Shown: positions 15,666 to 24,370 of the stretch, piece by piece | How positions within the stretch are numbered: the stretch's first letter is position 1 | Layout: each line of letters starts with the position of its first letter | Source: Pseudomonas vlassakiae | Lineage (GTDB): Bacteria; Pseudomonadota; Gammaproteobacteria; Pseudomonadales; Pseudomonadaceae | NCBI RefSeq assembly: GCF_014269035.2 | Contig: NZ_JABWRP020000017.1 | Span: forward strand, 62,001-126,000 | Reading direction: 5' to 3' | DNA: 64,000 nt | The notes under the pieces: model-generated | What the model saw: the letters and a program-made list of their open reading frames with translations, nothing else | What the model was told of the DNA's origin: nothing | Database searches by the model: none | Made by a program: the position numbers and the translations under genes

Positions 15666-16796
15666 ATGGCAGTCAAGGTCCTGGTGGTGGATGATTCCGG
15701 TTTCTTCCGCCGCCGCGTTTCGGAAATCCTCTCGGCGGACCCGACGATCCAGGTGGTTGGCACCGCGACCAACGGCAGGGAAGCGATCGACCAGGCACTG
15801 GCGCTCAAGCCCGATGTCATCACCATGGACTACGAAATGCCCATGATGGATGGCATCACTGCAGTGCGGCACATCATGCAGCGCTGCCCGACGCCCGTTT
15901 TGATGTTCTCCTCGCTGACCCATGAAGGCGCCCGCGTCACCCTCGACGCGCTGGATGCCGGTGCAGTGGATTACCTGCCGAAGAACTTCGAAGACATCTC
16001 GCGCAACCCAGAGAAGGTCAAGCAGCTGCTGTGCGAGAAGGTGCATACCATCTCGCGCAGCAACCGCCGTTTTGGAAGCTACGCCAGCCACGCGCCGGTC
16101 AGCGCACCTGCGCCGGCCGGCAGCCATGCACCCGCCAGCAGCCTGGCCAGCGCCGCGCCGGTGCGTGCTGCTGCGCCTGCCCGTGTGCCGACGCCGGCAC
16201 CGGCTGCATCACATGCGCCGGCGCCCAAGCGCAAGCCTTACAAGCTGGTGGCGATCGGTACCTCCACTGGCGGCCCGGTGGCCCTGCAGCGGGTGCTGAC
16301 CCACTTGCCGGCCAGCTTCCCGGCGCCGATCGTGCTGATCCAGCACATGCCCGCTGCCTTCACCAAGGCATTCGCCGAACGCCTCGACAAACTGTGCAAG
16401 ATCAGCGTCAAGGAAGCCGAGGATGGCGACGTGCTGCGCCCGGGCCTGGCGCTGCTGGCCCCTGGCGGCAAGCAGATGATGATCGACGGTCGTGGCACGG
16501 TGAAGATCCTGCCAGGCGACGAGCGCCTGAACTACAAGCCGTGCGTGGACATTACCTTCGGCTCGGCCGCCAAGTCCTATGGCGACAAGGTGCTGTCGGT
16601 GGTGCTCACCGGCATGGGCGCCGATGGCCGTGAAGGCGCACGCCTGCTCAAGCAGGGCGGCAGCACCGTGTGGGCCCAGGATGAAGCCAGTTGCGTGATC
16701 TATGGCATGCCCATGGCCATCGTCAAAGCCAACCTGGCCGACGCGGTGTACAGCCTGGATGAAATCGGCAAACACCTGGTCGAGGCTTGCGTCTGA
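15666..16796 (+). CDS. cheB: Chemoreceptor methylesterase CheB
   Basis: CheB demethylates and deamidates chemoreceptor glutamates for adaptation. The 376-residue protein has a receiver domain with phospho-acceptor D55, an Ala/Pro-rich linker (about residues 138-190) and the C-terminal esterase with catalytic S200 (GTSTGGP), H227 (QHMP) and the Asp of GMGADG. The ATG at 15666 is spaced correctly from GGAG. A GTG two codons upstream is less likely. The stop overlaps motC in TGATG. Confidence 0.96.
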   Translation: MAVKVLVVDDSGFFRRRVSEILSADPTIQVVGTATNGREAIDQALALKPDVITMDYEMPMMDGITAVRHIMQRCPTPVLMFSSLTHEGARVTLDALDAGAVDYLPKNFEDISRNPEKVKQLLCEKVHTISRSNRRFGSYASHAPVSAPAPAGSHAPASSLASAAPVRAAAPARVPTPAPAASHAPAPKRKPYKLVAIGTSTGGPVALQRVLTHLPASFPAPIVLIQHMPAAFTKAFAERLDKLCKISVKEAEDGDVLRPGLALLAPGGKQMMIDGRGTVKILPGDERLNYKPCVDITFGSAAKSYGDKVLSVVLTGMGADGREGARLLKQGGSTVWAQDEASCVIYGMPMAIVKANLADAVYSLDEIGKHLVEACV

Positions 16797-17536
16797 TGGA
16801 TGTGCTCAGCCTGATTGGCCTGATCCTGGCGTTTGTCGCCATCGTCGGTGGCAACTTCCTCGAAGGTGGCCATGTGGGGGCCTTGCTCAACGGCCCGGCC
16901 GGCCTGATCGTGCTCGGTGGCACCCTGGCGGCGGCCTTGCTGCAGTCGCCGCTGCCGGCATTCAAGCGCGCTTTGCAGATCTTGCGCTGGATTTTCTTCC
17001 CGCCGCGGGTCGACCTCGCCGGTGGTATCGACCGTGTGGTCAACTGGAGCCTGACGGCGCGCAAGGAAGGCCTGCTCGGCCTGGAAGGCGTGGCCGATGC
17101 CGAACCTGACCCCTACGCGCGCAAGGGCCTGCAACTGTTGGTCGACGGTGCCGAGCCGGAATCGATCCGCAGCATCCTCGAAGTCGACTTCCTGACCCAG
17201 GAAAGCCGTGATATCCAGGCCGCCAAGGTGTTCGAGAGCATGGGCGGCTATGCCCCGACCATCGGTATCATCGGTGCGGTCATGGGCCTGATCCACGTCA
17301 TGGGCAACCTGGCTGACCCGTCGCAGCTGGGCAACGGCATCGCCGTGGCCTTCGTCGCCACCATCTACGGCGTGGCCAGTGCCAACCTGATCCTGCTGCC
17401 GATCGCCAACAAGCTCAAGGCCATCGTCCTGCGCCAGTCGCGCTACCGCGAGATGCTGCTCGAAGGCCTGCTGTCGATTGCCGAGGGTGAAAACCCGCGC
17501 TCGATCGAGCTGAAGCTACAAGGCTTCATGGAGTAA
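16796..17536 (+). CDS. motC: Flagellar motor stator protein MotC
   Basis: MotC is the MotA-type subunit of the second stator used by pseudomonads. It has 246 residues and four membrane helices (two near the N-terminus, two at about residues 150-205), with a cytoplasmic loop between them and charged residues that contact FliG. The conserved GGYAPTIGIIGAVMGLIHVM segment is the third helix region. The ATG overlaps the cheB stop and motD follows 3 bases later. Confidence 0.95.
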   Translation: MDVLSLIGLILAFVAIVGGNFLEGGHVGALLNGPAGLIVLGGTLAAALLQSPLPAFKRALQILRWIFFPPRVDLAGGIDRVVNWSLTARKEGLLGLEGVADAEPDPYARKGLQLLVDGAEPESIRSILEVDFLTQESRDIQAAKVFESMGGYAPTIGIIGAVMGLIHVMGNLADPSQLGNGIAVAFVATIYGVASANLILLPIANKLKAIVLRQSRYREMLLEGLLSIAEGENPRSIELKLQGFME

Positions 17537-17539
17537 GCC

Positions 17540-18397
17540 ATGCGCCGTCGCCGTCATACCGAGGAGCACGAGAATCACGAACGCTGGCTGGTGTCGTACG
17601 CCGACTTCATCACCTTGCTGTTCGCCTTCTTCGTGGTCATGTATTCGATCTCCTCGATCAACGAGGGCAAGTACAAGGTCATCTCGCAAGCGCTGCTCGG
17701 GGTGTTCAACGACCCTGAGCGCAGCATGAAGCCCATTCCGATCGGGGATGAGCAGCCGCTCAGCGTGAAACCGGCGCAGCCGCTGATCAAGGACAGCGAG
17801 CAGACCGATGCCGGCCTGGCGCAGACCAACGTCGACCCCTTGAAAACCATCAGCGACGATGTGCGCGATGCCTTCGGCGATTTGATCAAGTCCGACCAGA
17901 TGACCGTGCGCGGCAATGAGCTGTGGGTGGAGATCGAGCTTAATTCATCGCTGCTGTTCGGCAGTGGCGATGCCATGCCCAGCGACCAGGCGTTCGCCAT
18001 CATCGAGAAGGTCGGCAAGATCCTCAAGCCGTTCGCCAACCCGGTGCATGTCGAGGGCTTCACCGACAACCTGCCGATCCGCACGGCGCAGTACCCGACC
18101 AACTGGGAACTGTCGGCAGCGCGGGCAGCGAGCATCGTGCGGCTGCTGGCCATGGAAGGGGTCAACCCGGCGCGCATGGCCTCGGTGGGCTATGGCGAGT
18201 ACCAGCCGGTGGCCAGCAACGACAGCGCCGAAGGGCGTGCGCGCAATCGTCGGGTGGTGCTGGTGATTTCCCGTAACCTCGAAGTGCGCCGCAGCCTGAC
18301 CGGCTCGGGCAGTGCCAACGCCACTGCGGATGCTGCGCTGCGTCGTGCTGGCACACAAAGTGCACCGCCAGCCCCAGCAGCGACGACGGCGAGGTGA
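17540..18397 (+). CDS. motD: Flagellar motor stator protein MotD
   Basis: MotD is the MotB-type partner of MotC and anchors the stator to peptidoglycan. The 285-residue protein has a basic N-terminus and a single membrane helix with the proton-carrying Asp at residue 22 (SYADF). A plug/linker region follows, then an OmpA-like peptidoglycan-binding domain (about 155-250, with GFTDNLPI and ARNRRVVL) and an Ala/Pro-rich tail. Confidence 0.95.
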   Translation: MRRRRHTEEHENHERWLVSYADFITLLFAFFVVMYSISSINEGKYKVISQALLGVFNDPERSMKPIPIGDEQPLSVKPAQPLIKDSEQTDAGLAQTNVDPLKTISDDVRDAFGDLIKSDQMTVRGNELWVEIELNSSLLFGSGDAMPSDQAFAIIEKVGKILKPFANPVHVEGFTDNLPIRTAQYPTNWELSAARAASIVRLLAMEGVNPARMASVGYGEYQPVASNDSAEGRARNRRVVLVISRNLEVRRSLTGSGSANATADAALRRAGTQSAPPAPAATTAR

Positions 18398-18464
18398 GCC
18401 GTCAATTCTCCGTCACCGCATGCCTTGGGGCAGCTGGCGACACCAATGAGACAAGAGTTGTCCT

Positions 18465-19256
18465 ATGAGAGTCTGGGCAGTAGCCAATCAAAAAGGTGGC
18501 GTGGGCAAGACCACCACCACTATCGCCCTGGCCGGCCTGCTGGCCGAGGCGGGCAAGCGCGTGGTCGTCGTCGACCTCGACCCGCATGGCTCGATGACCA
18601 GCTATTTTGGGCACAACCCGGATGCCCTGGAGCACAGCTGCTACGACCTGTTCCTGCACAAGGGCAGCGTGCCCGAGGGCCTGCCGGGGCAGTTGCTGTT
18701 GCCGACCAGCGATGAGCGTATTTCGCTGCTGCCTTCGAGCACGGCGCTGGCGGTGCTGGAGCGTCAGTCGCCAGGGCAGAGTGGCTTGGGGCTGGTGATC
18801 GCCAAGAGTCTGGCGCAGTTGTGGCAGGATTTCGACTTTGCGCTGATCGACAGCCCGCCATTGCTTGGCGTGCTGATGGTCAACGCCCTGGCTGCGAGCC
18901 AGCAGCTGGTGATTCCCGTGCAAACCGAGTTTCTTGCAGTGAAGGGCCTGGAACGCATGATCGGCACCTTGGCCATGGTCAACCGTTCGCGCAAGCAGGC
19001 GTTGCCGTACCAGATCGTGCCGACCCTGTTCGACCGCCGCACCCAGGCCTCGCTGGGCACGCTGAAGGTGCTGCGCGATACCTACGAGCATCAGGTGTGG
19101 CAGGGCTACATCCCGGTCGACACGCGCCTGCGCGATGCGAGCCGCAATGGCGTCACGCCGTCGCAGTTCGATGGCAAGAGCCGCGGCGTGATCGCCTATC
19201 GGGCACTGCTCAAACATATGCTGACCTACAAGCCCGCCGCGCAGGTGGCCTCATGA
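18465..19256 (+). CDS. ParA-family ATPase, ParC-like chemotaxis array positioner
   Basis: A 263-residue ParA/Soj-type ATPase with Walker A KGGVGKTT at residues 10-17, DLDPHGS and the LIDSPPLLGVL segment. In Vibrio and Pseudomonas the ParC protein encoded in the same place recruits chemosensory arrays to the pole, working with ParP. Here the next gene, overlapping by four bases, encodes the ParP-like partner, which supports that role over plasmid or chromosome partitioning. No parB is nearby. Confidence 0.88.
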   Translation: MRVWAVANQKGGVGKTTTTIALAGLLAEAGKRVVVVDLDPHGSMTSYFGHNPDALEHSCYDLFLHKGSVPEGLPGQLLLPTSDERISLLPSSTALAVLERQSPGQSGLGLVIAKSLAQLWQDFDFALIDSPPLLGVLMVNALAASQQLVIPVQTEFLAVKGLERMIGTLAMVNRSRKQALPYQIVPTLFDRRTQASLGTLKVLRDTYEHQVWQGYIPVDTRLRDASRNGVTPSQFDGKSRGVIAYRALLKHMLTYKPAAQVAS

Positions 19257-20137
19257 ACCGACCTGTCGGCACCAAGCCGCAACTGGCCCTGCAGTCCTAC
19301 CTTGACGGGTTGCTGCAGGAAGCCACCGAGGCCGAGGATATCCTCGAATTGCCAGGCTCGGCTGCAGAGCCCGTAGCGGATGATGAGTTCGCCGCTGCCG
19401 TGCGTGAAGAGCAGGCACGCGACGCGCACCCGCCAACACTTGCCGCCAGGCCTTTTGCCGAGCCGCAGGTGAAGGTGCTGCCCGCCGTGCTGCCGGTCGA
19501 GCAGCCTGTGGTGGCGGTGGTCGAGGCGCAAGTGGTGGCTGAAGCCAGCATCCCGGTGCTGACCGAAGCCCCCACGCCGGAGCCGGTAGCACCGTTGGTG
19601 GACGTGCACCTGCCAGCGGCGAGCATGGCTGACATACCGACACCGCCGGCCAGCGTCGATGGCCGCCCGGCCTGGGCGGCCGAGCCGTTCGAGTGCCTGC
19701 TGTTCGACGTTGCCGGGTTGACCTTGGCAGTGCCGCTGGTATGCCTGGGCTCGATCTACAGCCTGGAGGGCCAGGAGTTGACGCCGCTGTTCGGTCAGCC
19801 GGACTGGTTCCTCGGCATCCTCACCTGCCAGGCCGGCAACCTCAAGGTGCTGGACACCGCGCGCTGGGTGATGCCCGACCGCTACCGCGACGACTTCCGT
19901 CAGGGCTTGAACTACGTGATTTCCGTCCAGGGCTACGAATGGGGACTGGCGGTCCATCAGGTCAGCCGCTCGCTGCGCCTGGACCCGGCCGAGATCAAGT
20001 GGCGCAGCCAGCGTGGCCAGCGCCCCTGGTTGGCTGGAACGGTCATCGAACACATGTGTGCACTGCTCGACGTCGCCGAACTGGCCGAGCTCATCGCCAG
20101 CGGTGCGGTCAAGCAGTTGCATGGCAAACAGAAATAA
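19253..20137 (+). CDS. CheW-domain protein, ParP-like
   Basis: The protein has 294 residues. The N-terminal half is Pro/Ala/Val-rich and acidic, and probably disordered. The C-terminal half (about residues 150-285) is a CheW-like domain beginning ECLLFDVAGLTLAVPL. ParP of Vibrio uses this type of domain to insert into CheA/receptor arrays, while its N-terminus binds ParC. The ATG overlaps the stop of the ParC-like gene, which strongly suggests a co-translated pair. It is distinct from the canonical cheW that follows. Confidence 0.88.
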   Translation: MNRPVGTKPQLALQSYLDGLLQEATEAEDILELPGSAAEPVADDEFAAAVREEQARDAHPPTLAARPFAEPQVKVLPAVLPVEQPVVAVVEAQVVAEASIPVLTEAPTPEPVAPLVDVHLPAASMADIPTPPASVDGRPAWAAEPFECLLFDVAGLTLAVPLVCLGSIYSLEGQELTPLFGQPDWFLGILTCQAGNLKVLDTARWVMPDRYRDDFRQGLNYVISVQGYEWGLAVHQVSRSLRLDPAEIKWRSQRGQRPWLAGTVIEHMCALLDVAELAELIASGAVKQLHGKQK

Positions 20138-20180
20138 CACCGAACACAACCGCCAACAGCGGATTTAGAGGGCTAGGGGA

Positions 20181-20660
20181 ATGAAGAAGTCGTCTGCGCA
20201 AGGTTCTGAAGATCCGATCCTGCAGTGGGTAACCTTCCGTCTGGACAACGAGTCCTACGGCATCAACGTCATGCAGGTGCAGGAAGTGCTGCGCTACACC
20301 GAGATCGCTCCGGTGCCGGGCGCGCCAAGCTACGTGCTGGGCATCATCAACCTGCGTGGCAACGTGGTGACGGTGATCGACACCCGCCAGCGCTTTGGCC
20401 TGATGCCATCGGATGTGACCGACAACACCCGTATCGTCATCATCGAGGCTGACAAGCAAGTGGTCGGCATCCTGGTCGACAGCGTCGCCGAGGTGGTGTA
20501 CCTGCGCCAGTCGGAAATCGAAACGGCGCCGAACGTAGGCAACGAAGAGTCGGCCAAGTTCATCCAGGGCGTGTGCAACAAGAACGGCGAACTGCTGATC
20601 CTGGTCGAGCTGGACAAGATGATGACCGAAGAAGAGTGGTCCGAGCTGGAGAACATCTGA
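20181..20660 (+). CDS. cheW: Chemotaxis coupling protein CheW
   Basis: CheW links chemoreceptors to CheA in the array. The 159-residue single CheW domain begins at VTFRLDNESYGINVMQVQEV, and the conserved NLRGNVVTVIDTR and VDSVAEVV segments follow. The ATG follows a purine-rich AGGGGA. The DUF2802 gene starts 2 bases after its stop. Confidence 0.97.
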   Translation: MKKSSAQGSEDPILQWVTFRLDNESYGINVMQVQEVLRYTEIAPVPGAPSYVLGIINLRGNVVTVIDTRQRFGLMPSDVTDNTRIVIIEADKQVVGILVDSVAEVVYLRQSEIETAPNVGNEESAKFIQGVCNKNGELLILVELDKMMTEEEWSELENI

Positions 20661-20661
20661 G

Positions 20662-21057
20662 TTGATCTTCGAGGTGGCGGTAATCTTGCTGGCGTTGCTG
20701 TGGGCCCTGAGCCTGTGGTTTTTCCTGAACTACAGCAAGCGCCAGCGCGAACTGGCGGCGCAGCAGGCCGTGGGCGATGCCCTGCGTGACCAGCGCATCA
20801 AGGACCTGGCCAAGCGCCTGGATGACTACCAGAACGGCACCGTGCGCATGGGTGAGGCGCTCCATGAATTGCGCGCGACCGTGGCACCGCTGCCCGAGAG
20901 GCTCCAGCAACTGGAGCAGCGCGACCCCAACAGCGTGACCTTTACCCAGGCCGCCAAGCTGGTGGGCATGGGCGCCAGCGTAGCGGAGCTTACCGAAACC
21001 TGTGGCCTGACCCAGGCTGAGGCGGAGTTGATGAGCAAGCTGCACCGCGGCGAGTGA
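20662..21057 (+). CDS. DUF2802 protein with N-terminal membrane anchor
   Basis: The protein has 131 residues. A single N-terminal hydrophobic helix (about residues 3-24) is followed by a coiled-coil-like charged region and a C-terminal helical DUF2802 domain (TFTQAAKLVGMGASVAELTE, GLTQAEAELMSKLH). The start is TTG directly after cheW; a GTG four codons later is an alternative. Its conserved place at the end of pseudomonad chemotaxis operons suggests a link to the array or motor, but its function is unknown. A strong terminator follows. Confidence 0.85.
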   Translation: MIFEVAVILLALLWALSLWFFLNYSKRQRELAAQQAVGDALRDQRIKDLAKRLDDYQNGTVRMGEALHELRATVAPLPERLQQLEQRDPNSVTFTQAAKLVGMGASVAELTETCGLTQAEAELMSKLHRGE

Positions 21058-21062
21058 TGAAG

Positions 21063-21089
21063 AAGGCGACCCCAGGGTCGCCTTTTTTC
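21063..21089 (+). terminator. Rho-independent terminator of the che/mot operon
   Basis: A perfect 10-bp stem AAGGCGACCC/GGGTCGCCTT with a CA loop is followed by TTTTTC. It ends the flagellar/chemotaxis run and lies between convergent genes, so it may also stop the minus-strand toxin gene. Confidence 0.92.
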
Positions 21090-21099
21090 ATCTAGTGGG

Positions 21100-23814
21100 T
21101 CAGGGGCGCGCCCAGGCGTTGAAGCTGCCGACACGGGCGAAGCGGTTCAGCGGCAGCAGTTGACCCAGCGCCGCTTGGTAATGCTCGACGTTGATGAACT
21201 GCCAGGAGTTGATGCGCGGCACGGCATAGAGGTTGGTGACCTGGCGCAGGGTATGCAGGGCCGGCAGGTGCTGGTCGACCACGGCAGTGAGCAGCGCCGG
21301 CCCGGTGAGCCGGCTGAGGCGGCTGGCATAGTGGTAGAAGCCTCGCGGATCCTCCTGGCGGTTCGGCCGGTGGTCGTAGAAGTCCGGTTCGTTCAGGTAG
21401 CGGGTACGCATTTCCTCGGAGATCGCCAGCAATGTCGGGTTGCCCGGATGGCTGCCGATGATGCTGGTGTTGTAGAGGCAATTCATGCTGAGCGCTTCAT
21501 TGGACTGCGGCGGTGCCAGCAGCAGGCCATTCGGCGTGGCGAGCAGTGGCACCTGATCGATGTGTTCGCCGGGCTCGCCAGGTGCCAGCAAGGTATCGTC
21601 GACATCCATGTACAGCCCCCCTTCATGGTGCAACATCGCATAGCGCAGCACATCCGACGCCGAAGAGAAGTTGCTGGCGACCCCGCCGTTGCCGTCCAGG
21701 GCTGCCTGATACTGGGCATGGTAAGGGCCCAGGCGGAAATCGCGGAAGAATGGCTGTTCCTCGAGCGGCAGTACCTGCAGGCCTGGCGCGTGCTCGGTGA
21801 GCAAGCGCAGGTTCTCGGCATAGGCGGCGGGCGATGCGTTGGACAGAAACAGGCGTATGCCATAGTCACTGTCGGCCAGGCGAGCGGCATTGTTGGCCAG
21901 GTTATTGATCAGGCTCTGGCTGATCACTCGGTCGCCAACCCACAGGCAGCTGATCTGTCGGGGTATCGGCGTGCTCTGCGGCGCCAGGCCAGGCAGCTCG
22001 ACCGGTAACGGCAACTCGACGCCTAGGGCGCGCAGGCTGCTGGTACGCATGGCGTCGTCGACTGCGCGCGGGGTCGCCAGGGGATGCAGCTGGGCGCTCC
22101 CCGGGCGGGCAACGTAACCCACGGGATCGACATCATTGATATCGCGATCGTTGATGAATACGTCCGCCTCCATGTCGTAGATCACTTGGGCTTGGTAGCC
22201 GTCGATGGCCGTGTTGAGCAAGTCCGGGCCGCCATCGTAACAAGGGACGCGGATCACCGTACCGGCAATCGCCTGATCACCACCGGGCAGGGGCGCGATT
22301 GGGTCATGGATGTGGAAGTAAGGCGCCACATCGATGTCCGGCAGGTGCGGCGCGATCATCGGGCTCAACGGATAACCGATCTGCTCGTTGATGCGGCTGG
22401 GCGTTACGAAGCGCTCGCTTTTGGTTTCGAAAAGCACTTTGCCCCTGGCTGCGCCATGCACGATCAGGGGCAGGGCGTTGAGCAGGCCCCAGGTGATGTT
22501 GGCGACACCGTCCTGTTTGTCCTGCAGGTGCTTGCCGTTGATTGCCTGGTCCAGGCCAAGGCCGAGCTGGGCAATGCCACCCAGGGCAAGCAGCGGTGCC
22601 AGGCCCGGCACCACAAGGCTCAGCGGTGCCACCAGATTGAGCGTGGTGGCCAGGTAGCCGCGCCAGCGTGCCTTGGTGATCTCGCTGTCGGCGGTGATGA
22701 TGAAGTCGGCATCGTCGTAGCTGCGCTGGCGTTGCCGCTCGGCCAGCGCCTGGAACAGGTCACCGGTAATCCTGGGGTTGTACTTGCCCGGTCGGTAGTT
22801 CACATAAGTCTGCGGTGACCAGACGCCATCGTCGTTGAAAAAGCCATGTTCCGGCGGCAGGCGATGGCTGTGCGGGTACTCGGCCAGGCCCGCCAGAGCG
22901 GTGTCCAGGCCACTGAAATCCAGGCCCTGGGGGCCATCGGCCAATCTGAAATGCTGCCTGAGCGCCTGGCGCCGGGCGGGGTCCTTGCATTGCTGGCCGA
23001 CCCAGTCCTTGAGCAGCGCTTCGCTGGCGAACTCCAGTAGCGGTGCGCTGTTGCCCGGGGCGTAGAGCAGTGTCAGGTCGGTGCTGGCGTCGTTGATGTA
23101 GAGCAGGTCGGTAGCTGCGTAGCCATAGATGCTCAGCGTGCTCAGGCGCAGGCCGTCGCCTCGCGGCAGCAGGTCGGCGGCGCGCCAGGCCAGCTGGCGT
23201 GCGGCGTCGCTGAGGCTGCCCTGCTCGACCTGAAGGTTGCAGGCGGCGACGAAACTGAGCTTGCAGGACAACCGATAGGCCTGCAGATGGTTGCCCCAGT
23301 AGCGGTCAAGCATCGCCTTGAACGGCGCCTGGAAGTCCAATTGCTCGATGAACTGCTGGAACGCCTCTGCGCTGATCGGCAGGTGTGTCGAGGCGTCATA
23401 ACGGGCCGGCTCGGTGCGCCTGAACAGACCATTGAACACGGCATGGTCGGCACCATAGTGATTGAACCCGGGGGCAGGGAGGGTCTCGACGAGGCGAATC
23501 GACCCATGGGGCAGGGTGCCGGCCCAAGGCGCGGCAAACAGCGCACCGAACGGATCGTTGTTCGATTCGCCTTGCCAGTTGCCCAACAGGGCCTGGACCA
23601 GGTCCAGTCGTTGGGTGACGGCGGCCAGGTGACCGCCCTCGCCATCGGCGCGGTAGTGCAACGTCACCACGTCGATCTGTCGCGGGTCCAGGTTGAAGCC
23701 GCGTAGCGCGAGCCATGCGCGGATCAGACGGTTGGCCTCGCGATCAGGGCGAGGCAGGTTGCTCAGGTGGTCGCGGACGTACTGCACGCCGCTGGCATTG
23801 ATGTTTCCGGACAT
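21100..23814 (-). CDS. Large DUF6543-type toxin-like protein with DXD glycosyltransferase domain
   Basis: A 904-residue protein from the ATG at 23814. The N-terminal region resembles DUF6543/dermonecrotic-toxin-like proteins of pseudomonads. A hydrophobic central part (about residues 420-500) has two or more potential membrane segments. The C-terminal third, from LWVG near residue 624, resembles the TcdA/TcdB or OCH1-type glycosyltransferase fold, with the metal/sugar-binding DXD motif in YMDVDD at 735-740. A likely role is a secreted or delivered toxin that glycosylates a host protein (inference). The frame stays open to an ATG at 23952, but those 46 residues come from a repeat, so the shorter start is preferred. 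It interrupts the flagellar cluster and has no visible secretion partner or immunity gene. Confidence 0.75.
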   Translation of the reverse strand: MSGNINASGVQYVRDHLSNLPRPDREANRLIRAWLALRGFNLDPRQIDVVTLHYRADGEGGHLAAVTQRLDLVQALLGNWQGESNNDPFGALFAAPWAGTLPHGSIRLVETLPAPGFNHYGADHAVFNGLFRRTEPARYDASTHLPISAEAFQQFIEQLDFQAPFKAMLDRYWGNHLQAYRLSCKLSFVAACNLQVEQGSLSDAARQLAWRAADLLPRGDGLRLSTLSIYGYAATDLLYINDASTDLTLLYAPGNSAPLLEFASEALLKDWVGQQCKDPARRQALRQHFRLADGPQGLDFSGLDTALAGLAEYPHSHRLPPEHGFFNDDGVWSPQTYVNYRPGKYNPRITGDLFQALAERQRQRSYDDADFIITADSEITKARWRGYLATTLNLVAPLSLVVPGLAPLLALGGIAQLGLGLDQAINGKHLQDKQDGVANITWGLLNALPLIVHGAARGKVLFETKSERFVTPSRINEQIGYPLSPMIAPHLPDIDVAPYFHIHDPIAPLPGGDQAIAGTVIRVPCYDGGPDLLNTAIDGYQAQVIYDMEADVFINDRDINDVDPVGYVARPGSAQLHPLATPRAVDDAMRTSSLRALGVELPLPVELPGLAPQSTPIPRQISCLWVGDRVISQSLINNLANNAARLADSDYGIRLFLSNASPAAYAENLRLLTEHAPGLQVLPLEEQPFFRDFRLGPYHAQYQAALDGNGGVASNFSSASDVLRYAMLHHEGGLYMDVDDTLLAPGEPGEHIDQVPLLATPNGLLLAPPQSNEALSMNCLYNTSIIGSHPGNPTLLAISEEMRTRYLNEPDFYDHRPNRQEDPRGFYHYASRLSRLTGPALLTAVVDQHLPALHTLRQVTNLYAVPRINSWQFINVEHYQAALGQLLPLNRFARVGSFNAWARP

Positions 23815-23884
23815 GGGTATGGCCTTGCTTGGCGGAGGAGCTGGCAAGGCTGCTGCGTTGTAACCGGCTAACGGTGGTAGATAT

Positions 23885-24032
23885 CTAGGCTTTGTACGTA
23901 AAGTGCCTGCGCGACGATCATGCTGCGTTGAAAACAGGCTCGAAATGCTCATTTACAACCCGTAAACTCCGCTTCCTCGCCTGTTTTCGCCTTGCCTGAT
24001 CGCCGCTCGGCGACTTTTCGTACAAAGCCTAG
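23885..24032. repeat. 148-bp imperfect palindromic dispersed repeat
   Basis: The arms (23885-23956 and 23962-24032) match over most of about 71 bases around a 5-base AACCC centre. The outer ends are a perfect CTAGGCTTTGTACG/CGTACAAAGCCTAG pair. Similar long palindromes occur dispersed in fluorescent Pseudomonas genomes (recalled, not searched). One end supplies the TAG stop of the flhB-like gene. No transposase is present, so it is probably a non-autonomous element or structured RNA-forming repeat. Confidence 0.85.
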
Positions 24033-24370
24033 CGAGCCTGGCCTGGCGGCAGGTGCAGCAGTTCGGGGGTGATGTCGCGTTCGCCCGCTGGCTCGTCGTT
24101 GAAGCCAACCGGCACCTTGCCGCGCAATTGCCAGGCAAAGGCGATGATTTCGGCAATGGTCAGGTACAGCGCTTCGGGGATCTGCTCGCCCAGTTCAAGT
24201 CGCGCCAGCAATCGCACCAGCTCGGCGTTTTCGTAGATCGGCACTTCGTGCTCGCGGGCCAGGGCCAGAATCGCCTCGGCCAGTTCCTCGTCACCCTTGG
24301 CCGTCAGGGTGGGGGCCTGCTGGCCGTCGTAGTTCAGGGCGACGGCCTGGCGCGGTTGCTTGCTGCTCAT
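24029..24370 (-). CDS. FlhB C-terminal-domain-like protein (FlhX/YlqH type)
   Basis: The protein has 113 residues. It corresponds to the part of FlhB just after the NPTH cleavage site (AVALNYDG.. matching AVALQYDP of FlhB) through to the end of the FlhB C-terminal subdomain (LYLTIAEIIAFAWQLRG). It lacks membrane helices and the NPTH motif. Stand-alone homologues (FlhX of Campylobacter/Helicobacter, YlqH of Bacillus) can replace the cleaved FlhB fragment. Its start overlaps the stop of a FliK-like gene, which suggests a second ruler/switch pair. The stop codon TAG lies in the adjoining repeat. Confidence 0.88.
   Translation of the reverse strand: MSSKQPRQAVALNYDGQQAPTLTAKGDEELAEAILALAREHEVPIYENAELVRLLARLELGEQIPEALYLTIAEIIAFAWQLRGKVPVGFNDEPAGERDITPELLHLPPGQAR

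Noticed and set aside
23815..23952. 46-residue N-terminal extension of the toxin-like protein
   Set aside because: Its first part is encoded inside the palindromic repeat and the start has no well-placed Shine-Dalgarno.
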